From positions 1,178,001 through 1,242,000 of the forward strand of contig NZ_CP080437.1 in assembly GCF_021216655.1 (NCBI RefSeq): DNA of 64,000 nucleotides, written 5' to 3'. The position numbers and the translations under genes are program-made. The notes under the pieces are model-generated. The model had not been told where the DNA came from, did not search any database, and saw nothing but the letters and a program-made list of their open reading frames with translations. Of the stretch, positions 53,016 through 64,000 are shown piece after piece (the first letter of the stretch is position 1; the number at the start of each line of letters is the position of its first letter). The DNA comes from Clavibacter michiganensis. Lineage in GTDB: Bacteria > Actinomycetota > Actinomycetes > Actinomycetales > Microbacteriaceae.

Positions 53016-54002
53016 TCACGCCCGGCGGGCACGCGGGTGCGCGGTCGTGTAGACGTCGCGCAGGGTGTCGACGGTCACGCGCGTGTAGATCTGCGTGGTC
53101 GCCACCGACGAGTGGCCGAGCAGCTCCTGCACCACGCGCACGTCCGCGCCGCCCGCGATGAGGTGCGTCGCGAACGAGTGCCGGAACGTGTGCGGGGAGA
53201 TCTCCTCCGCGACGCCGGCGCGCTCGGCGGCCGCCTTGATCACGAGCCACGCGTTCTGCCGCGAGAGCGCGTGGCCGCGGAGGCCGAGGAAGAGCGCCGG
53301 GGTGGCGGATCCGCGCGCGGCGAGGATCGGGCGGACGCGCACGAGGTACGCGTCGACGGCGCGGCGGGCGAAGGACCCGACGGGCACGATCCGCTGCTTG
53401 CCGCCCTTGCCGAGCACGCGCACCAGCTCGGCCGCGGCGCCGTCGGCGCCGAGCACGTCGTCGACCGTGAGCGCCGTGATCTCGCTGACGCGCGCGCCCG
53501 TCGCGTACAGCAGCTCGAGCAGGGCCTTGTCGCGCACGCGGAGCGGCTCGTCGCCGTCGGTCGCGTCGAGGATCCGGCCCATCGTCTCGATGGAGACGGC
53601 CTTCGGGAGACGGCTCGGCAGCTTGGGCGGCCTCTGCTCGGCGGACACGTCGACCTCGACGATGCCCTCCTCCACGAGGAAGCGGTGGAAGCTCCGGACG
53701 CTCGACAGCATGCGCGCGAGCGACGACGCCGTGAGGCCGCCGTGCTCGGGGTCGCGGACGCGCTGCGCGAAGGCCGCGATGTGCGCGGCGCTGGCGTCGG
53801 CCGGATCCGCGACGCCCTCGTCCGCGAGGTGCGCCGTGTAGCGCGCGAGGTCGCGGCGGTACGCCTGGAGGGTGTTGCGGGACAGGCCGCGCTCCACCTC
53901 GACGTGCCGGAGCCAGCGGTCGACGGCGCGCCGCAGCGCGACCGGGACCTCGGGGACGGCGTCGGGCGCCGCTCCCCCGGATCCCTCGGCCACGTCGGTC
54001 AC
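53016..54002 (-). CDS. xerD: Site-specific tyrosine recombinase XerD
   Basis: 328 residues from a GTG overlapping the Nudix stop (GTGA). N-terminal SAM-like core-binding domain (RWLRHVEVERGLSRNTLQAY), then the catalytic domain with Arg in TGARVSEI, Lys in GKGGKQR, His-x-x-Arg in SPHTFRHSFATHL, His in LLGHSSVATT and the nucleophile Tyr in QIYTRV. It resolves chromosome dimers at dif together with XerC. The gene order pyrG-nudix-xerD is the standard actinobacterial one, so this is a housekeeping recombinase, not a phage integrase. Confidence 0.94.
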   Translation of the reverse strand: MTDVAEGSGGAAPDAVPEVPVALRRAVDRWLRHVEVERGLSRNTLQAYRRDLARYTAHLADEGVADPADASAAHIAAFAQRVRDPEHGGLTASSLARMLSSVRSFHRFLVEEGIVEVDVSAEQRPPKLPSRLPKAVSIETMGRILDATDGDEPLRVRDKALLELLYATGARVSEITALTVDDVLGADGAAAELVRVLGKGGKQRIVPVGSFARRAVDAYLVRVRPILAARGSATPALFLGLRGHALSRQNAWLVIKAAAERAGVAEEISPHTFRHSFATHLIAGGADVRVVQELLGHSSVATTQIYTRVTVDTLRDVYTTAHPRARRA

Positions 54003-54672
54003 GAGCCGGACGCGCCCCCGCCGTCGCCGTCGCGCAGCTTCGGGTGCCGCGGCCACGGCGCGTCGGCCGGTCCCAGCGTCGACCAGCCGCGCGAGCGGGC
54101 GACGTGCGCCTGCAGCACCGCGATCACGGTCGACGGGTTCTGGATCCGCCGCTCGAGCACCGCCGTGACGACCTCGTCGAGGTCGACCCAGCGCACCTCG
54201 ATGTCGGCCTCCTCGTCGGTGCGCGCGAACGCCTCCGCCGTGGGGGTCAGTCCGCGCGCGAGGTAGACGCGGATCGCCTCGTCGCTGCCGCCGGGCGTCG
54301 TGTAGTACTCCGCCAGCACGCTCCACTCGGCGGCGACCAGGTCGGCCTCCTCCGCGAGCTCGCGCTGCACGGCCGTGAGCGGCGGCTCGCCCGTGATGTC
54401 GAGGAGCCCCGCCGGGATCTCCCACTCGCGCATCCGGACGGGATGCCGGTACTGCTTGATGAGGAGCACCCGGTCCTCGTCGTCGATCGCGAGCACCGCG
54501 ACGGCACCCGTGTGGTCGACGAACTCGCGCGTGATCTCGCCGTCGCCGTACGCGAAGGTCTCACGGCGGATGTCCCAGATCTTGCCCTGGAACACCCGCT
54601 CGCTCGACGTCACCTCGTACGCGACGGCGTCGTCGTGCAGGCCGCCCGCCGGGGATCCCGCGACGGCGTCGG

Positions 54673-54676
<4 letters not shown>
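53999..54676 (-). CDS. ADP-ribose pyrophosphatase-type Nudix hydrolase
   Basis: 225 residues. The Nudix box is at about residues 92-114 ([25 protein letters not shown]), preceded by [21 protein letters not shown], which is the ADP-ribose pyrophosphatase (NudF) pattern. [10 protein letters not shown] follows, again typical. It hydrolyses ADP-ribose to AMP and ribose-5-phosphate. The GTG start overlaps the pyrG stop (GTGA) and its stop overlaps xerD (GTGA). Corresponds in position to Rv1700 of M. tuberculosis. Confidence 0.92.
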
Positions 54677-56415
<1,739 letters not shown>

Positions 56416-56488
56416 GGGCTTCCATCCTACGTGTGTTCCGGGGCTGCGCGACAGCCACGCCGCGCCGGGGCTGCCGCCGGTCATCCGC

Positions 56489-58204
56489 TCAGCGCAGGGA
56501 GGCGGCCGTCTCCACGAGCTCGCGCGCGTGCGCCAGCCCGCTCTCGCTGTCGGGCAGGCCGGAGAGCAGGCGCGCCATCTCCTGGATCCGCGCGTCGCCC
56601 TCGAGCTGCGTGACGCTCGACGCGGTGACCTGGCCGTCGCCGCCCTTGACGACGCGCAGGTGGTTGGTCGAGAAGGCCGCGACCTGCGCGAGGTGCGTGA
56701 CGACGATGACCTGCGCGCGCTCCGCCAGCCGTGCCAGCCGTCGCCCGATCTCGATCGCCGCCGCGCCGCCGACGCCTGCGTCGACCTCGTCGAACACGAA
56801 GGTGGGCACGGGGTCGTCGCCGGCCACCACGACCTCGATCGCGAGCATCACGCGCGACAGCTCGCCGCCGGACGCGCCCCGCCCGAGCGGGCGTGCCTCC
56901 GCACCCGCGTGCGGCCGCAGCAGGATCTCGACCCGGTCGGCACCGGAGAGCGCGGGCTCCTCCCGCGGCGACACCCGCACCTCGAGCGACGCGTCGGCCA
57001 TGGCGAGCGCGCCGAGCTCGGTCGTGACGGCCGCGGCGAGCCGCGCGCCGGCCTCCTCGCGGACGGCCGTGACGCGCGCGGCCAGCTCGCCGACGAGCAG
57101 CTCGTCGCGCTCGACCTCGACGCGCAGCAGGTCGATCCGGTCGGTGTCGCCGTCGAGCTCCAGGAGGCGCGCGCTGCCGGTGTCGAGGAACGCGAGCGCG
57201 TCCTCCACCGTGGGGCCGTGCGCGCGCGTGAGGGCCGCGAGCTCCGCGCGGCGGTCCTGCAGGGTCTCGAGCTCCCGGGCGCCGTCGGCGTCGAGCCCCG
57301 CGAGGTAGCCCGAGAGCTGCACGGCGATCTCCGACACGAGGATCCGCGCGCTGTCGAGCGACTCGATGATCTCGGCGAGACCCGGGTCGTGCGCCGCCAC
57401 CCGGTCGAGGCGGCGGTGCGCGGTGTCGAGCACGGAGGCGGCGTCGGCCATCTCGCCGGACGCGTCCTCGGACGACATGAGCTCATGGGCGGCGGATGCG
57501 GCCGCCCGCAGGTCCTCGAGGTTCGTGAGCCTGTCGATGCGCTCGCGCAGCTCCTCGTCCTCGCCCGGCTGCGGCGCCACGGCCTCGATCGCGTCGATCG
57601 CGATGCGCAGCTCCTCGGCCTCACGCGTGCGTGCGTCCTGCTCCGTGACGAGGCGGTCGAGCTCGGCGCGCGCCGCCTGCCAGCGGCGGAACACCTCCTG
57701 GTACTCGCCGAGCACGGGCGCGAGCGCGGAACCGGCGAACCGGTCGAGCGCCTGCCGCTGGGCGGTGGACGACCGCAGTCGCATCTGGTCGGACTGCCCG
57801 TGCACCACCACGAGCTGCTCGCCGATCTCCGTGAGCAGCGCCGCCGGAGCCCCGCGGCCCCCGACCGACGCGCGGCTGCGGCCCTCGGACGAGAGCTGGC
57901 GCGTGACGATGAGCTCGCCGCGCGAGCCGTCGCCGAACGGGTCGACGTCTCCCCCGGCGTCGCGAACGCGCTCGGGCACGGGCCCGTCGGCCGCGATGAT
58001 CCAACGCCCCTCGACGACCGCGCGCTCGCTCCCCTGCCGCACGGCGCCCGAGTCGGCGCGCGCGCCGAGCAGCAGGCCCAGCGCGGTGACGACCATGGTC
58101 TTGCCCGCGCCGGTCTCGCCGGTGACGGCCGTGAAGCCGGGCCCGAGCGGCAGCGTGGCCTGGCCGATCACCCCGAGGTCGCGGATGGTGATCTCCTCAA
58201 TCAC
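56489..58204 (-). CDS. recN: DNA repair protein RecN
   Basis: 571 residues. SMC-like ATPase: N-terminal [20 protein letters not shown] and Walker [21 protein letters not shown], long central coiled-coil region (about residues 150-370), ABC-type signature [20 protein letters not shown] and Walker [21 protein letters not shown]. It acts in double-strand break repair and DNA end cohesion. The start overlaps the NAD kinase stop by eight bases. Confidence 0.96.
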   Translation of the reverse strand: MIEEITIRDLGVIGQATLPLGPGFTAVTGETGAGKTMVVTALGLLLGARADSGAVRQGSERAVVEGRWIIAADGPVPERVRDAGGDVDPFGDGSRGELIVTRQLSSEGRSRASVGGRGAPAALLTEIGEQLVVVHGQSDQMRLRSSTAQRQALDRFAGSALAPVLGEYQEVFRRWQAARAELDRLVTEQDARTREAEELRIAIDAIEAVAPQPGEDEELRERIDRLTNLEDLRAAASAAHELMSSEDASGEMADAASVLDTAHRRLDRVAAHDPGLAEIIESLDSARILVSEIAVQLSGYLAGLDADGARELETLQDRRAELAALTRAHGPTVEDALAFLDTGSARLLELDGDTDRIDLLRVEVERDELLVGELAARVTAVREEAGARLAAAVTTELGALAMADASLEVRVSPREEPALSGADRVEILLRPHAGAEARPLGRGASGGELSRVMLAIEVVVAGDDPVPTFVFDEVDAGVGGAAAIEIGRRLARLAERAQVIVVTHLAQVAAFSTNHLRVVKGGDGQVTASSVTQLEGDARIQEMARLLSGLPDSESGLAHARELVETAASLR

Positions 58205-59123
58205 GGTCGATCGGCCCCCTCCAGCCGGTGACCGGCAGCTCGAACTTGTTGACGAGGCGGTCGGTGAACGGCGACTGCTTGAGGCGCGCGAGGCGCACGG
58301 GGATGGCCGACCGGCGGGCCTCGACGCGCGCGCCGGGCGGCATGTCGCGGGTGCGTCGGCCGTCGCACCAGAGGACGCCGGATCCGGACGTGCGGCTCAA
58401 CACCTCGACGGCGACGGTGGACTCCGGGCCCACGACGAGCGAGCGGGCGAAGAGCGTGTGCGGGCTGAGCGGCACCACGAGCATCGCCTCGAGGCTCGGC
58501 CACACGATGGGGCCGCCCGCCGAGAACGCGTACGCGGTGGATCCCGTGGGCGTGGACACGACCATGCCGTCGCAGCCGTAGGACGCGAGCGGCCGTCCGT
58601 CGATCTCCACCACCACCTCGAGCATGCGCTCGCGGCTGGCCTTCTCGACGGTCGCCTCGTTGAGCGCCCACGTCCGGTAGACGATGTCGGCCCCGACCTT
58701 GAGCGTGACGTCGAGGGTCATGCGCTCCTCGACCGTGTAGTCGCGGTCGAGCACGCGGCGCACGGTGGCCGTGAGGTCCTCCCGCTCGCTCTCGGCGAGG
58801 AAGCCCACGTGCCCGAGGTTCACGCCGAGGAGCGGCACGGAGGTGCCGCGCACGATCTCCGCCGAGCGCAGGATCGTGCCGTCGCCGCCCAGGACGATGA
58901 CGATCTCGAGGTCGGCCGTCTGCACGTCCTCCCCCAGCACGGCGACGCCGTCCATCTCGGGCGCGAAGGGCAGGATGTCGGCCTTCTCGTCGGCCGTGAG
59001 CACGAGGTGCACGTCGGCCTCGGCCAGCTGCGCGCACACGCTGAGCGCCGCGTCGATCGAGTCGCGCCGTCCCGTGTGGGACACGACCAGGATGTGCCTC
59101 GCGGGTCCAGCCACTTCGCTCAC
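58197..59123 (-). CDS. ppnK: NAD kinase
   Basis: 308 residues. Motifs GGDGTILRSAE, NLGHVGFLAE, and DGMVVSTPTGSTAYAFSAGG define the family; it phosphorylates NAD to NADP. The GTG at 59123 is preferred because it overlaps the tlyA stop (GTGA), like most genes in this run, and puts HILVVSHTGRRD at the usual distance from the start. An ATG at 59156 in the same frame is an alternative that would overlap tlyA by 37 bp. The order tlyA-ppnK-recN is conserved in actinobacteria. Confidence 0.94.
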   Translation of the reverse strand: MSEVAGPARHILVVSHTGRRDSIDAALSVCAQLAEADVHLVLTADEKADILPFAPEMDGVAVLGEDVQTADLEIVIVLGGDGTILRSAEIVRGTSVPLLGVNLGHVGFLAESEREDLTATVRRVLDRDYTVEERMTLDVTLKVGADIVYRTWALNEATVEKASRERMLEVVVEIDGRPLASYGCDGMVVSTPTGSTAYAFSAGGPIVWPSLEAMLVVPLSPHTLFARSLVVGPESTVAVEVLSRTSGSGVLWCDGRRTRDMPPGARVEARRSAIPVRLARLKQSPFTDRLVNKFELPVTGWRGPIDRD

Positions 59124-59998
59124 GCTCCTGTGATCTCGTTCGACGTCGATCTCCATTGTGTCGGATTGCTCCCCGCGCGACCGCTGAACCAGGCGAGGTA
59201 CTCGTGGTTCCCGGCCCCGCCGACGATCGGGGAGGAGACGAGGCCGGCCGTGCCGAGGCCGAGGTCCCACGCGGCCCAGAGCACGCGCATGACGGCGTCG
59301 TCGCGGAGCCCCGGGTCGTGCACGATGCCCTCGCGGATCCCCGTGCGCCCGACCTCGAACTGCGGCTTGATCAGCAGCACGACGTCGGCGCCGTCCGCGG
59401 CGGTGCGCGTGATGGCAGGCAGCACGAGCCCGAGCGAGATGAAGGACAGGTCGCCGACGACGAGCCCGGGCCGCTCCCCCGCGAGGTCCGCCGGCGTCAC
59501 GCCGGCGAGCGACTCGGGCGTCAGGTCGCGCACGTTGAACCCCTCGACGACGTCGACGCGCGGATCCTCGCGGATGAGCGGGTCCAGCTGCCCGTGCCCC
59601 ACGTCGAGCGCCACGACGCGCCGCGCACCCCGCTCGAGCAGCACCTGCGTGAACCCGCCGGTGGACGCGCCGACGTCGAGCGCCAGCCGCCCCGCGACCG
59701 CGACCCCGGGGAAGGCGTCGAGCGCGCCGATGAGCTTGTGGGCGCCTCGGCTCACGTAGGCGTCGGAGCCCGCGACCTCGACGACGGATCCGGGCATCAC
59801 CCGGAACGACGCCTTGACGACGCCTCGTCCGTCGACCGTGACGAGCCCGTCGGCGATGAGCCGGGCGGCGTGCGTGCGGGAGCGCGCGAGGCCGAGAGCC
59901 GGCAGGGCGGCGTCGAGCCGCAGGTCCCCGCCGAGCGCCTCGCCGGGGACCGGGTCGGCAGCGGACGCGGGCGCGGAACCGTCGCCGGCGTCAGCCAC
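59120..59998 (-). CDS. tlyA: TlyA-family rRNA methyltransferase
   Basis: 292 residues from a GTG. N-terminal S4 domain (LRLDAALPALGLARSRTHAA, RLIADGLVTVDG), then an FtsJ-like methyltransferase with the SAM motif LDVGASTGGFTQVLLERGAR, DVGHGQLDPLIR and LVVGDLSFISLG. TlyA methylates 16S and 23S rRNA 2'-O positions and in mycobacteria governs capreomycin sensitivity. It overlaps both neighbours by a few bases. Confidence 0.95.
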   Translation of the reverse strand: MADAGDGSAPASAADPVPGEALGGDLRLDAALPALGLARSRTHAARLIADGLVTVDGRGVVKASFRVMPGSVVEVAGSDAYVSRGAHKLIGALDAFPGVAVAGRLALDVGASTGGFTQVLLERGARRVVALDVGHGQLDPLIREDPRVDVVEGFNVRDLTPESLAGVTPADLAGERPGLVVGDLSFISLGLVLPAITRTAADGADVVLLIKPQFEVGRTGIREGIVHDPGLRDDAVMRVLWAAWDLGLGTAGLVSSPIVGGAGNHEYLAWFSGRAGSNPTQWRSTSNEITGA

Positions 59999-60200
59999 GC
60001 GTCGCGGCCCCGTCGCCGCCCTCGAGCCGCGCGCGCAGCTCGTCGTGCAGGAGCGCGAAGGCGGCCGCGCGGTCGCCGAGCGGCTGCTCCTCGATGAGCT
60101 GCAGCCGGGAGACCAGCTCCTCGGCCACGTCGCGGCCGTCGTCGGAGTCCGGCCCCGGCGCGGAGCCCGCTCGAGCGCTGTCGTCCGGGTCGTCGCTCAC
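59991..60200 (-). CDS. Small conserved actinobacterial protein upstream of tlyA
   Basis: 69 residues from a GTG. An acidic, Ser/Asp-rich start is followed by the conserved helix LVSRLQLIEEQPLGDRAAAF, ALLHDELRARLE. A small protein of this type stands directly before tlyA in many actinobacteria (position of Rv1693 in M. tuberculosis). Unknown function; tight overlap suggests it is made in step with TlyA. Confidence 0.8.
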   Translation of the reverse strand: MSDDPDDSARAGSAPGPDSDDGRDVAEELVSRLQLIEEQPLGDRAAAFALLHDELRARLEGGDGAATRG

Positions 60201-60209
60201 GCCGTCACG

Positions 60210-61250
60210 CTACGCCCGGCCCGCGCCGGCGGCACCGGCGGCGACGTAGAGGGACTCCTGCACGTCCAGCCCGTAGATCGGCCGGCCCGAGTTCCAGATC
60301 ACGGCGCACGCGGCCCGGAGGGTGTCGATGGTGGATCCGCCGTCCTTCACGACCTCGACGCGGTCGCCCGCGATGCGCACGGATGACTTCCCGACCGTCG
60401 CCACGCGGCCCTCCTGCGAGAACCGCGTCTCGGGGTACGGCTCGTGCAGCTGCCCGAGGTGCTCGAGGATGAACGTCGGCCGCTGGTCCTCCTCTGCCGC
60501 GAGGAGCTGCTTCGCCCGGTCGATCCCCGTGAGCACGTGGACGGACGCCATCCCGGCGCGCGTCGCCCCGAGGATGTCGGTGTCGAGCCGGTCGCCGAGG
60601 AACACCGGCCGCTGGGCGTCGAAGCGCTCGCGCGCCACGTCGAAGATCGGCGTCTCCGGCTTGCCCGCGACCACGGGGAGCCGGCCGACCGCCGTGTGCA
60701 CGGCCGAGACGAGCGTGCCGTTGCCGGGCGCGATGCCCCGCGCGACGGGGATGGTCCAGTCGGTGTTGGTCGCGACCCACACCACGTCCGGGTCGGCCAG
60801 CGCGAACGCGGCCTCGGCCAGCTGGGCCCAGCCCACGTCAGGCGAGAAGCCCTGCACGACCGCCGCCGGGCTGTCCTCCGTGGAGCGCGTGACCACGTAG
60901 CCGGCCTTCTCGAGCTCGTGCACGAGGCCGTCGCCGCCGACGACGAGCACGGTGGATCCGGCGGGCACCCGGTCCGCGAGCAGGCGCAGCGCGGCCTGCG
61001 GCGACGTGACGACGTCCTCGGGCGCCACCGTGAGCCCGAGCGAGCTCAGGTGCTCGGCGACCGATGCGTCCGTGCGCGAGGCGTTGTTGGTGATGTAGCC
61101 GAGCCGGATCCCGTCGCCGGCGGCGCGGTTCAGCGCGTCGACCGCGTGCGGGATGCTGTCGGGCCCCGCGTACACGACGCCGTCGAGGTCCGCGAGGATC
61201 ACGTCGACGCCCTCGAGCGGCGCACTGCCCTTCGACGCCCTAGCGAACAT
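60210..61250 (-). CDS. HAD-superfamily IIA hydrolase (NagD/PGP-like)
   Basis: 346 residues. Motif I DVILADLDGVVYAG (nucleophile Asp and acid/base Asp), ITNNASRT (motif II Thr/Asn), the C2A cap domain, then KPETPIFDVARERF with the motif III Lys and FLGDRLDTDILGATRAGM with motif IV. This is the NagD-type phosphatase subfamily (p-nitrophenyl phosphate, nucleotide or 2-phosphoglycolate phosphatases). The last 80 residues extend beyond NagD. Overlaps the 3' end of the repeat protein gene by 11 bp. Confidence 0.9.
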   Translation of the reverse strand: MFARASKGSAPLEGVDVILADLDGVVYAGPDSIPHAVDALNRAAGDGIRLGYITNNASRTDASVAEHLSSLGLTVAPEDVVTSPQAALRLLADRVPAGSTVLVVGGDGLVHELEKAGYVVTRSTEDSPAAVVQGFSPDVGWAQLAEAAFALADPDVVWVATNTDWTIPVARGIAPGNGTLVSAVHTAVGRLPVVAGKPETPIFDVARERFDAQRPVFLGDRLDTDILGATRAGMASVHVLTGIDRAKQLLAAEEDQRPTFILEHLGQLHEPYPETRFSQEGRVATVGKSSVRIAGDRVEVVKDGGSTIDTLRAACAVIWNSGRPIYGLDVQESLYVAAGAAGAGRA

Positions 61251-62850
61251 CGCGGTCCGCCTCCCCGGCGTCGTCGGCGCGCGGGTCCTCGTCCTCGGCG
61301 TCCGTAGCGGGCGACTCGTCGCCCGCATCGCCGTCGACCTCGAGCTCGTCGTCGACGTCGACCGCGATCTCCTCGCTGTCGCTCTCCTCGCTCGGCGGGC
61401 TCGGCTCGTCAGTCACGAGGGGATCTCCGGAGGAGTCGACCGCATCATCCGCAGCGCCGTCGGAGCCCACCGCGCTCGCGTCGCCGGGCCCGTCGTGCTC
61501 GGACGAGTCATTCCCAGCGTCCTCGAGCTCGAGGTCCTCCTCGACGACCTCCACCATGTCGTCCCAGCCCTCGTCCGGATCCGCGAACGCCGCCTCGGCC
61601 GCGTCCGCTCGCTGACGCCAGGCGTCCGCCTCCGCGGAGCGACCCAGCTCCTCGAGCACCTCCGCGTAGGCGTGGAAGAGGTCCGCGCTGTACGAGTAGG
61701 CGACGTCCCGGTTCAGCTGCGCGATCGACAGCTCGTCGAGAGCCGCCTCGGTCTGGCCGAGGTCGAGGCGCGCGCCGGACATCGCGATCGCGAGCGCGAC
61801 CTGCTCTGCCGCCGGCAGCGTCTCCTTCGGGACCGAACGTCCGAGCTCCAAGGCCTTGTCCGGGCGTCCCTGCCCGCGCTCGCTGTCGACCATGAGGGCG
61901 AGCTGGTCGTCCTTGCCGGAGATGCGCCGGTAGGTCCGCAGCTCGCGCAGCGCGAGCGCGTAGTCGCCGACGGCGTACGCCGTGATGGCCAGCGACTCCC
62001 GGACCACCGCGATGCGACCGGCACGGCGAGCAGCCGAGGTGGCGTGCCGGTGCGCGAGCTCCGGATCCTCCTCGATGAGCCGTGCCGCCATCACCAGGTG
62101 CTGCGCGACGCCCTCGGCATTGTCCTTGCTCAGCGTCTTCAGCTCGTTGCGCGCGATGCGGTCGAGATCACCCGGCTTCACGTCCTCGGGGATCTCGGGG
62201 TCCTCGTGGCGCGGACGAACGGACCGCAGCTCACGCGCGCGCAGCTGCTCCTCCGTCAGGGCCTCCTCGTAGCGAGGGGCGTCGCGGTCGTTGCGCGCGG
62301 GTCGTCCGTCGCGCGTCCAGAGCTTGTCGCCGTCGCGCGGCGGCCGAGCGCCACCGCGTCCGGCGTCACGGCCACCGCTATCCCGGCCACCGTCCTTGGA
62401 CCACGGCTTCCGCTCCCCGTCCCTCGCCGGACGCGGCGCACCCGACCCGCCATCACGCGACCAGGGCTTGCCCTCCCCATCCCGCTGCGGCCGGGACGCC
62501 CCGCCACCGTCCTTCGACCAGGGCTTGCGCTCCCCGTCCCGAGAGGGACGAGCCGACCCGCCGGCACCGCGGCCATCACGCGAACAGGGCTTGCGCTCCC
62601 CATCACGCTGCGGCCGACCTGCGGCTCCACCACCGTCCTTCGACCAGGGCTTGCGCTCCCCGTCACGAGCCGGGCGGTCTCCCCCGGCGGCACGCGGACC
62701 GGAGGAACGCCCGCCTTCACGGGGCCCGCGAGGCGCACCCGCGGAACCGCGCTCGTACGGCGGCTTGCCGCCATCACGTCCACGCGGCGAGTGCGATGAT
62801 CCGCGGTCCTGGCCCTCGGGCCGGCTGTCTCGATCGGATGAGTCGCTCAC
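61240..62850 (-). CDS. RDGERKPW-repeat / TPR-like protein
   Basis: 536 residues in three parts. Residues 1-190 are Arg/Gly/Asp-rich and contain six copies of a DGERKPWSKDG-type repeat spaced about 19-30 residues apart, with some copies altered (KPCSRDG, GKPWSRDG, KLWTRDG). Residues 195-410 form a helical TPR-like region (ARLIEEDPELAHRHATSAAR, YALALRELRTYRRISG, DELSIAQLNRDVAYSYSADL). The tail is strongly acidic. The basic repeat part resembles low-complexity RNA-binding RGG-like regions. The protein is conserved in actinobacteria beside the HAD gene, but its function is unknown; RNA or ribosome association is plausible. Confidence 0.8.
   Translation of the reverse strand: MSDSSDRDSRPEGQDRGSSHSPRGRDGGKPPYERGSAGAPRGPREGGRSSGPRAAGGDRPARDGERKPWSKDGGGAAGRPQRDGERKPCSRDGRGAGGSARPSRDGERKPWSKDGGGASRPQRDGEGKPWSRDGGSGAPRPARDGERKPWSKDGGRDSGGRDAGRGGARPPRDGDKLWTRDGRPARNDRDAPRYEEALTEEQLRARELRSVRPRHEDPEIPEDVKPGDLDRIARNELKTLSKDNAEGVAQHLVMAARLIEEDPELAHRHATSAARRAGRIAVVRESLAITAYAVGDYALALRELRTYRRISGKDDQLALMVDSERGQGRPDKALELGRSVPKETLPAAEQVALAIAMSGARLDLGQTEAALDELSIAQLNRDVAYSYSADLFHAYAEVLEELGRSAEADAWRQRADAAEAAFADPDEGWDDMVEVVEEDLELEDAGNDSSEHDGPGDASAVGSDGAADDAVDSSGDPLVTDEPSPPSEESDSEEIAVDVDDELEVDGDAGDESPATDAEDEDPRADDAGEADRDVR
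62300..62680 (-). repeat. Coding tandem repeats in the RDGERKPW protein gene
   Basis: Imperfect DNA repeats of about 57-87 bp containing gaccagggcttgcgctcccc or close variants at about 62,400, 62,460, 62,520, 62,585 and 62,640, encoding the DGERKPWSKDG units. Confidence 0.85.
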
Positions 62851-63157
62851 TGTGCTCCTGTCGGCCGCGAAGGCCAGATGATGTCTGTGGTGTTGTGGGT
62901 GTCGCCGAAGTCAGGTCCTAGGCTAACCGGTGCCGTCGGTCGTGCGCAGCGGACCGGCTTCGGCGATCATCCTCGTCTCGCACGGTCCTCGGCGGGCCGC
63001 ATGGCCTCCGCCATGTGAGGCCACCGACACACAGCCGGACGCGACTCCACGAGAGGCGCGGTCCGGCTGTCGCCGCCGCGATGGCCCACGACGGACCCGA
63101 GCTCGAACACACAGCCGATGGCGGGTCACCCGGTGTGGTTCGGGTGTTAACGCAGAA
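62851..63157. other. Gap between repeat-protein gene and rRNA operon
   Basis: 307 bp without a credible gene. It should contain the promoter of the minus-strand repeat-protein/HAD/tlyA unit just before 62850. Short open frames here have no ribosome-binding sites or recognisable content. Confidence 0.55.
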
Positions 63158-63186
63158 AGGCCCGCCGCACGATGTGCGACGGGCCT
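63158..63186 (-). terminator. rRNA operon terminator
   Basis: Stem-loop AGGCCCG-C-CGCAC / GTGCG-A-CGGGCCT (63158-63186) followed on the minus strand by TTTCT, 21 bases past the 5S end. A good Rho-independent terminator for the rRNA operon. Confidence 0.85.
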
Positions 63187-63207
63187 CCCCGATCATTCTC
63201 AAGTTAA

Positions 63208-63326
63208 GTCCGGCGGTGTCCTACTCTCCCACAGGGTCCCCCCTGCAGTACCATCGGCGCTGAGAGTCTTAGCTTCCGGGTTCGGAATGTGACCGGGCGT
63301 TTCCCTCTCGCTATGGCCGCCGAAAC
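63208..63326 (-). rRNA. rrf: 5S ribosomal RNA
   Basis: About 119 nt on the minus strand. It starts GTTTCGGCGGCCATAGCGAG, contains CGGTCACATTCCGAACCCGG and GTGGGAGAGTAGGACACCGC, and closes with the pairing helix 1. Lies downstream of 23S as expected. Confidence 0.96.
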
Positions 63327-63436
63327 ACTTCATACACACCCACACGGGGCATGAAATCTGTGATGAATCGACCAGTCAAGCTGGTTGTTCAATTAGCACC
63401 CGACCGTATATCGGGAACCACATAGTGGACGCAAGC

Positions 63437-64000
<564 letters not shown>

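Noticed and set aside
53016..54002. XerD as a phage or island integrase
   Set aside because: Position between the Nudix gene and parA-scpAB is the conserved actinobacterial one, and the gene has normal composition, so it is the housekeeping recombinase.
62300..62680. Periodic repeats as a CRISPR array
   Set aside because: The repeats are in-frame, imperfect, unevenly spaced and encode a peptide repeat; there are no spacers or cas genes.

Overview
The window is very GC-rich actinobacterial chromosome and almost certainly comes from Clavibacter (Microbacteriaceae). Three things support this: a lanthipeptide precursor whose core matches michiganin A as I know it, three secreted serine proteases of the Pat-1/Chp/Ppa type typical of Clavibacter michiganensis, and an IS481-family element resembling IS1121. 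Identifications rest on reading motifs and gene order, not on database searches.

Layout. 1-8.8 kb is mixed metabolism: the start of an amidohydrolase, a PaiB-like flavoprotein, an acyl-CoA ligase, an alpha/beta hydrolase, a LysR-type HTH mini-protein, a MutT-like Nudix enzyme, a secreted PETase/cutinase-like hydrolase, a ThrE-type exporter and an M20 amidohydrolase. 8.8-9.9 kb is an IS481-type element with a frameshifted transposase. 10-21 kb holds an unknown secreted protein, small membrane proteins, three Pat-1-like proteases, two tandem paralogous membrane proteins, a DszA/NtaA-DszC type flavin monooxygenase pair and an MHS-family transporter. 22-30.1 kb is one eight-gene, mostly translationally coupled operon: an oligopeptide-type ABC importer with a luciferase-like monooxygenase, two AhpD/CMD proteins and a glyoxalase-like protein. 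It looks like an uptake and oxidation unit for an unknown, possibly sulfur-containing, substrate.

30.9-39.1 kb is the michiganin A cluster: two ABC permeases, an ATPase, a response regulator and a sensor kinase on the minus strand, with the precursor and a LanM synthetase divergent on the plus strand. No LanT/C39 exporter-protease is visible.

40.5-43.9 kb is a visibly AT-richer island next to tRNA-Pro. It carries a three-gene operon of an sce7726-like PD-(D/E)XK protein, an sce7725-like (Beta-protein) protein and a zinc-finger/HEPN-RES protein. This is my best candidate for an undescribed system, probably anti-phage or abortive-infection.

44-62.9 kb returns to core genome: a DszC-like dehydrogenase, then the conserved actinobacterial run der-cmk-tyrA-rluB-scpB-scpA-parA-xerD-nudix-pyrG-recN-ppnK-tlyA-small ORF-HAD phosphatase-TPR-like repeat protein, all on the minus strand. 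The window ends in an rRNA operon on the minus strand, with complete 5S and the 3' part of 23S. Most operons use 4-base ATGA/GTGA stop/start overlaps, and several start codons were chosen on that basis.
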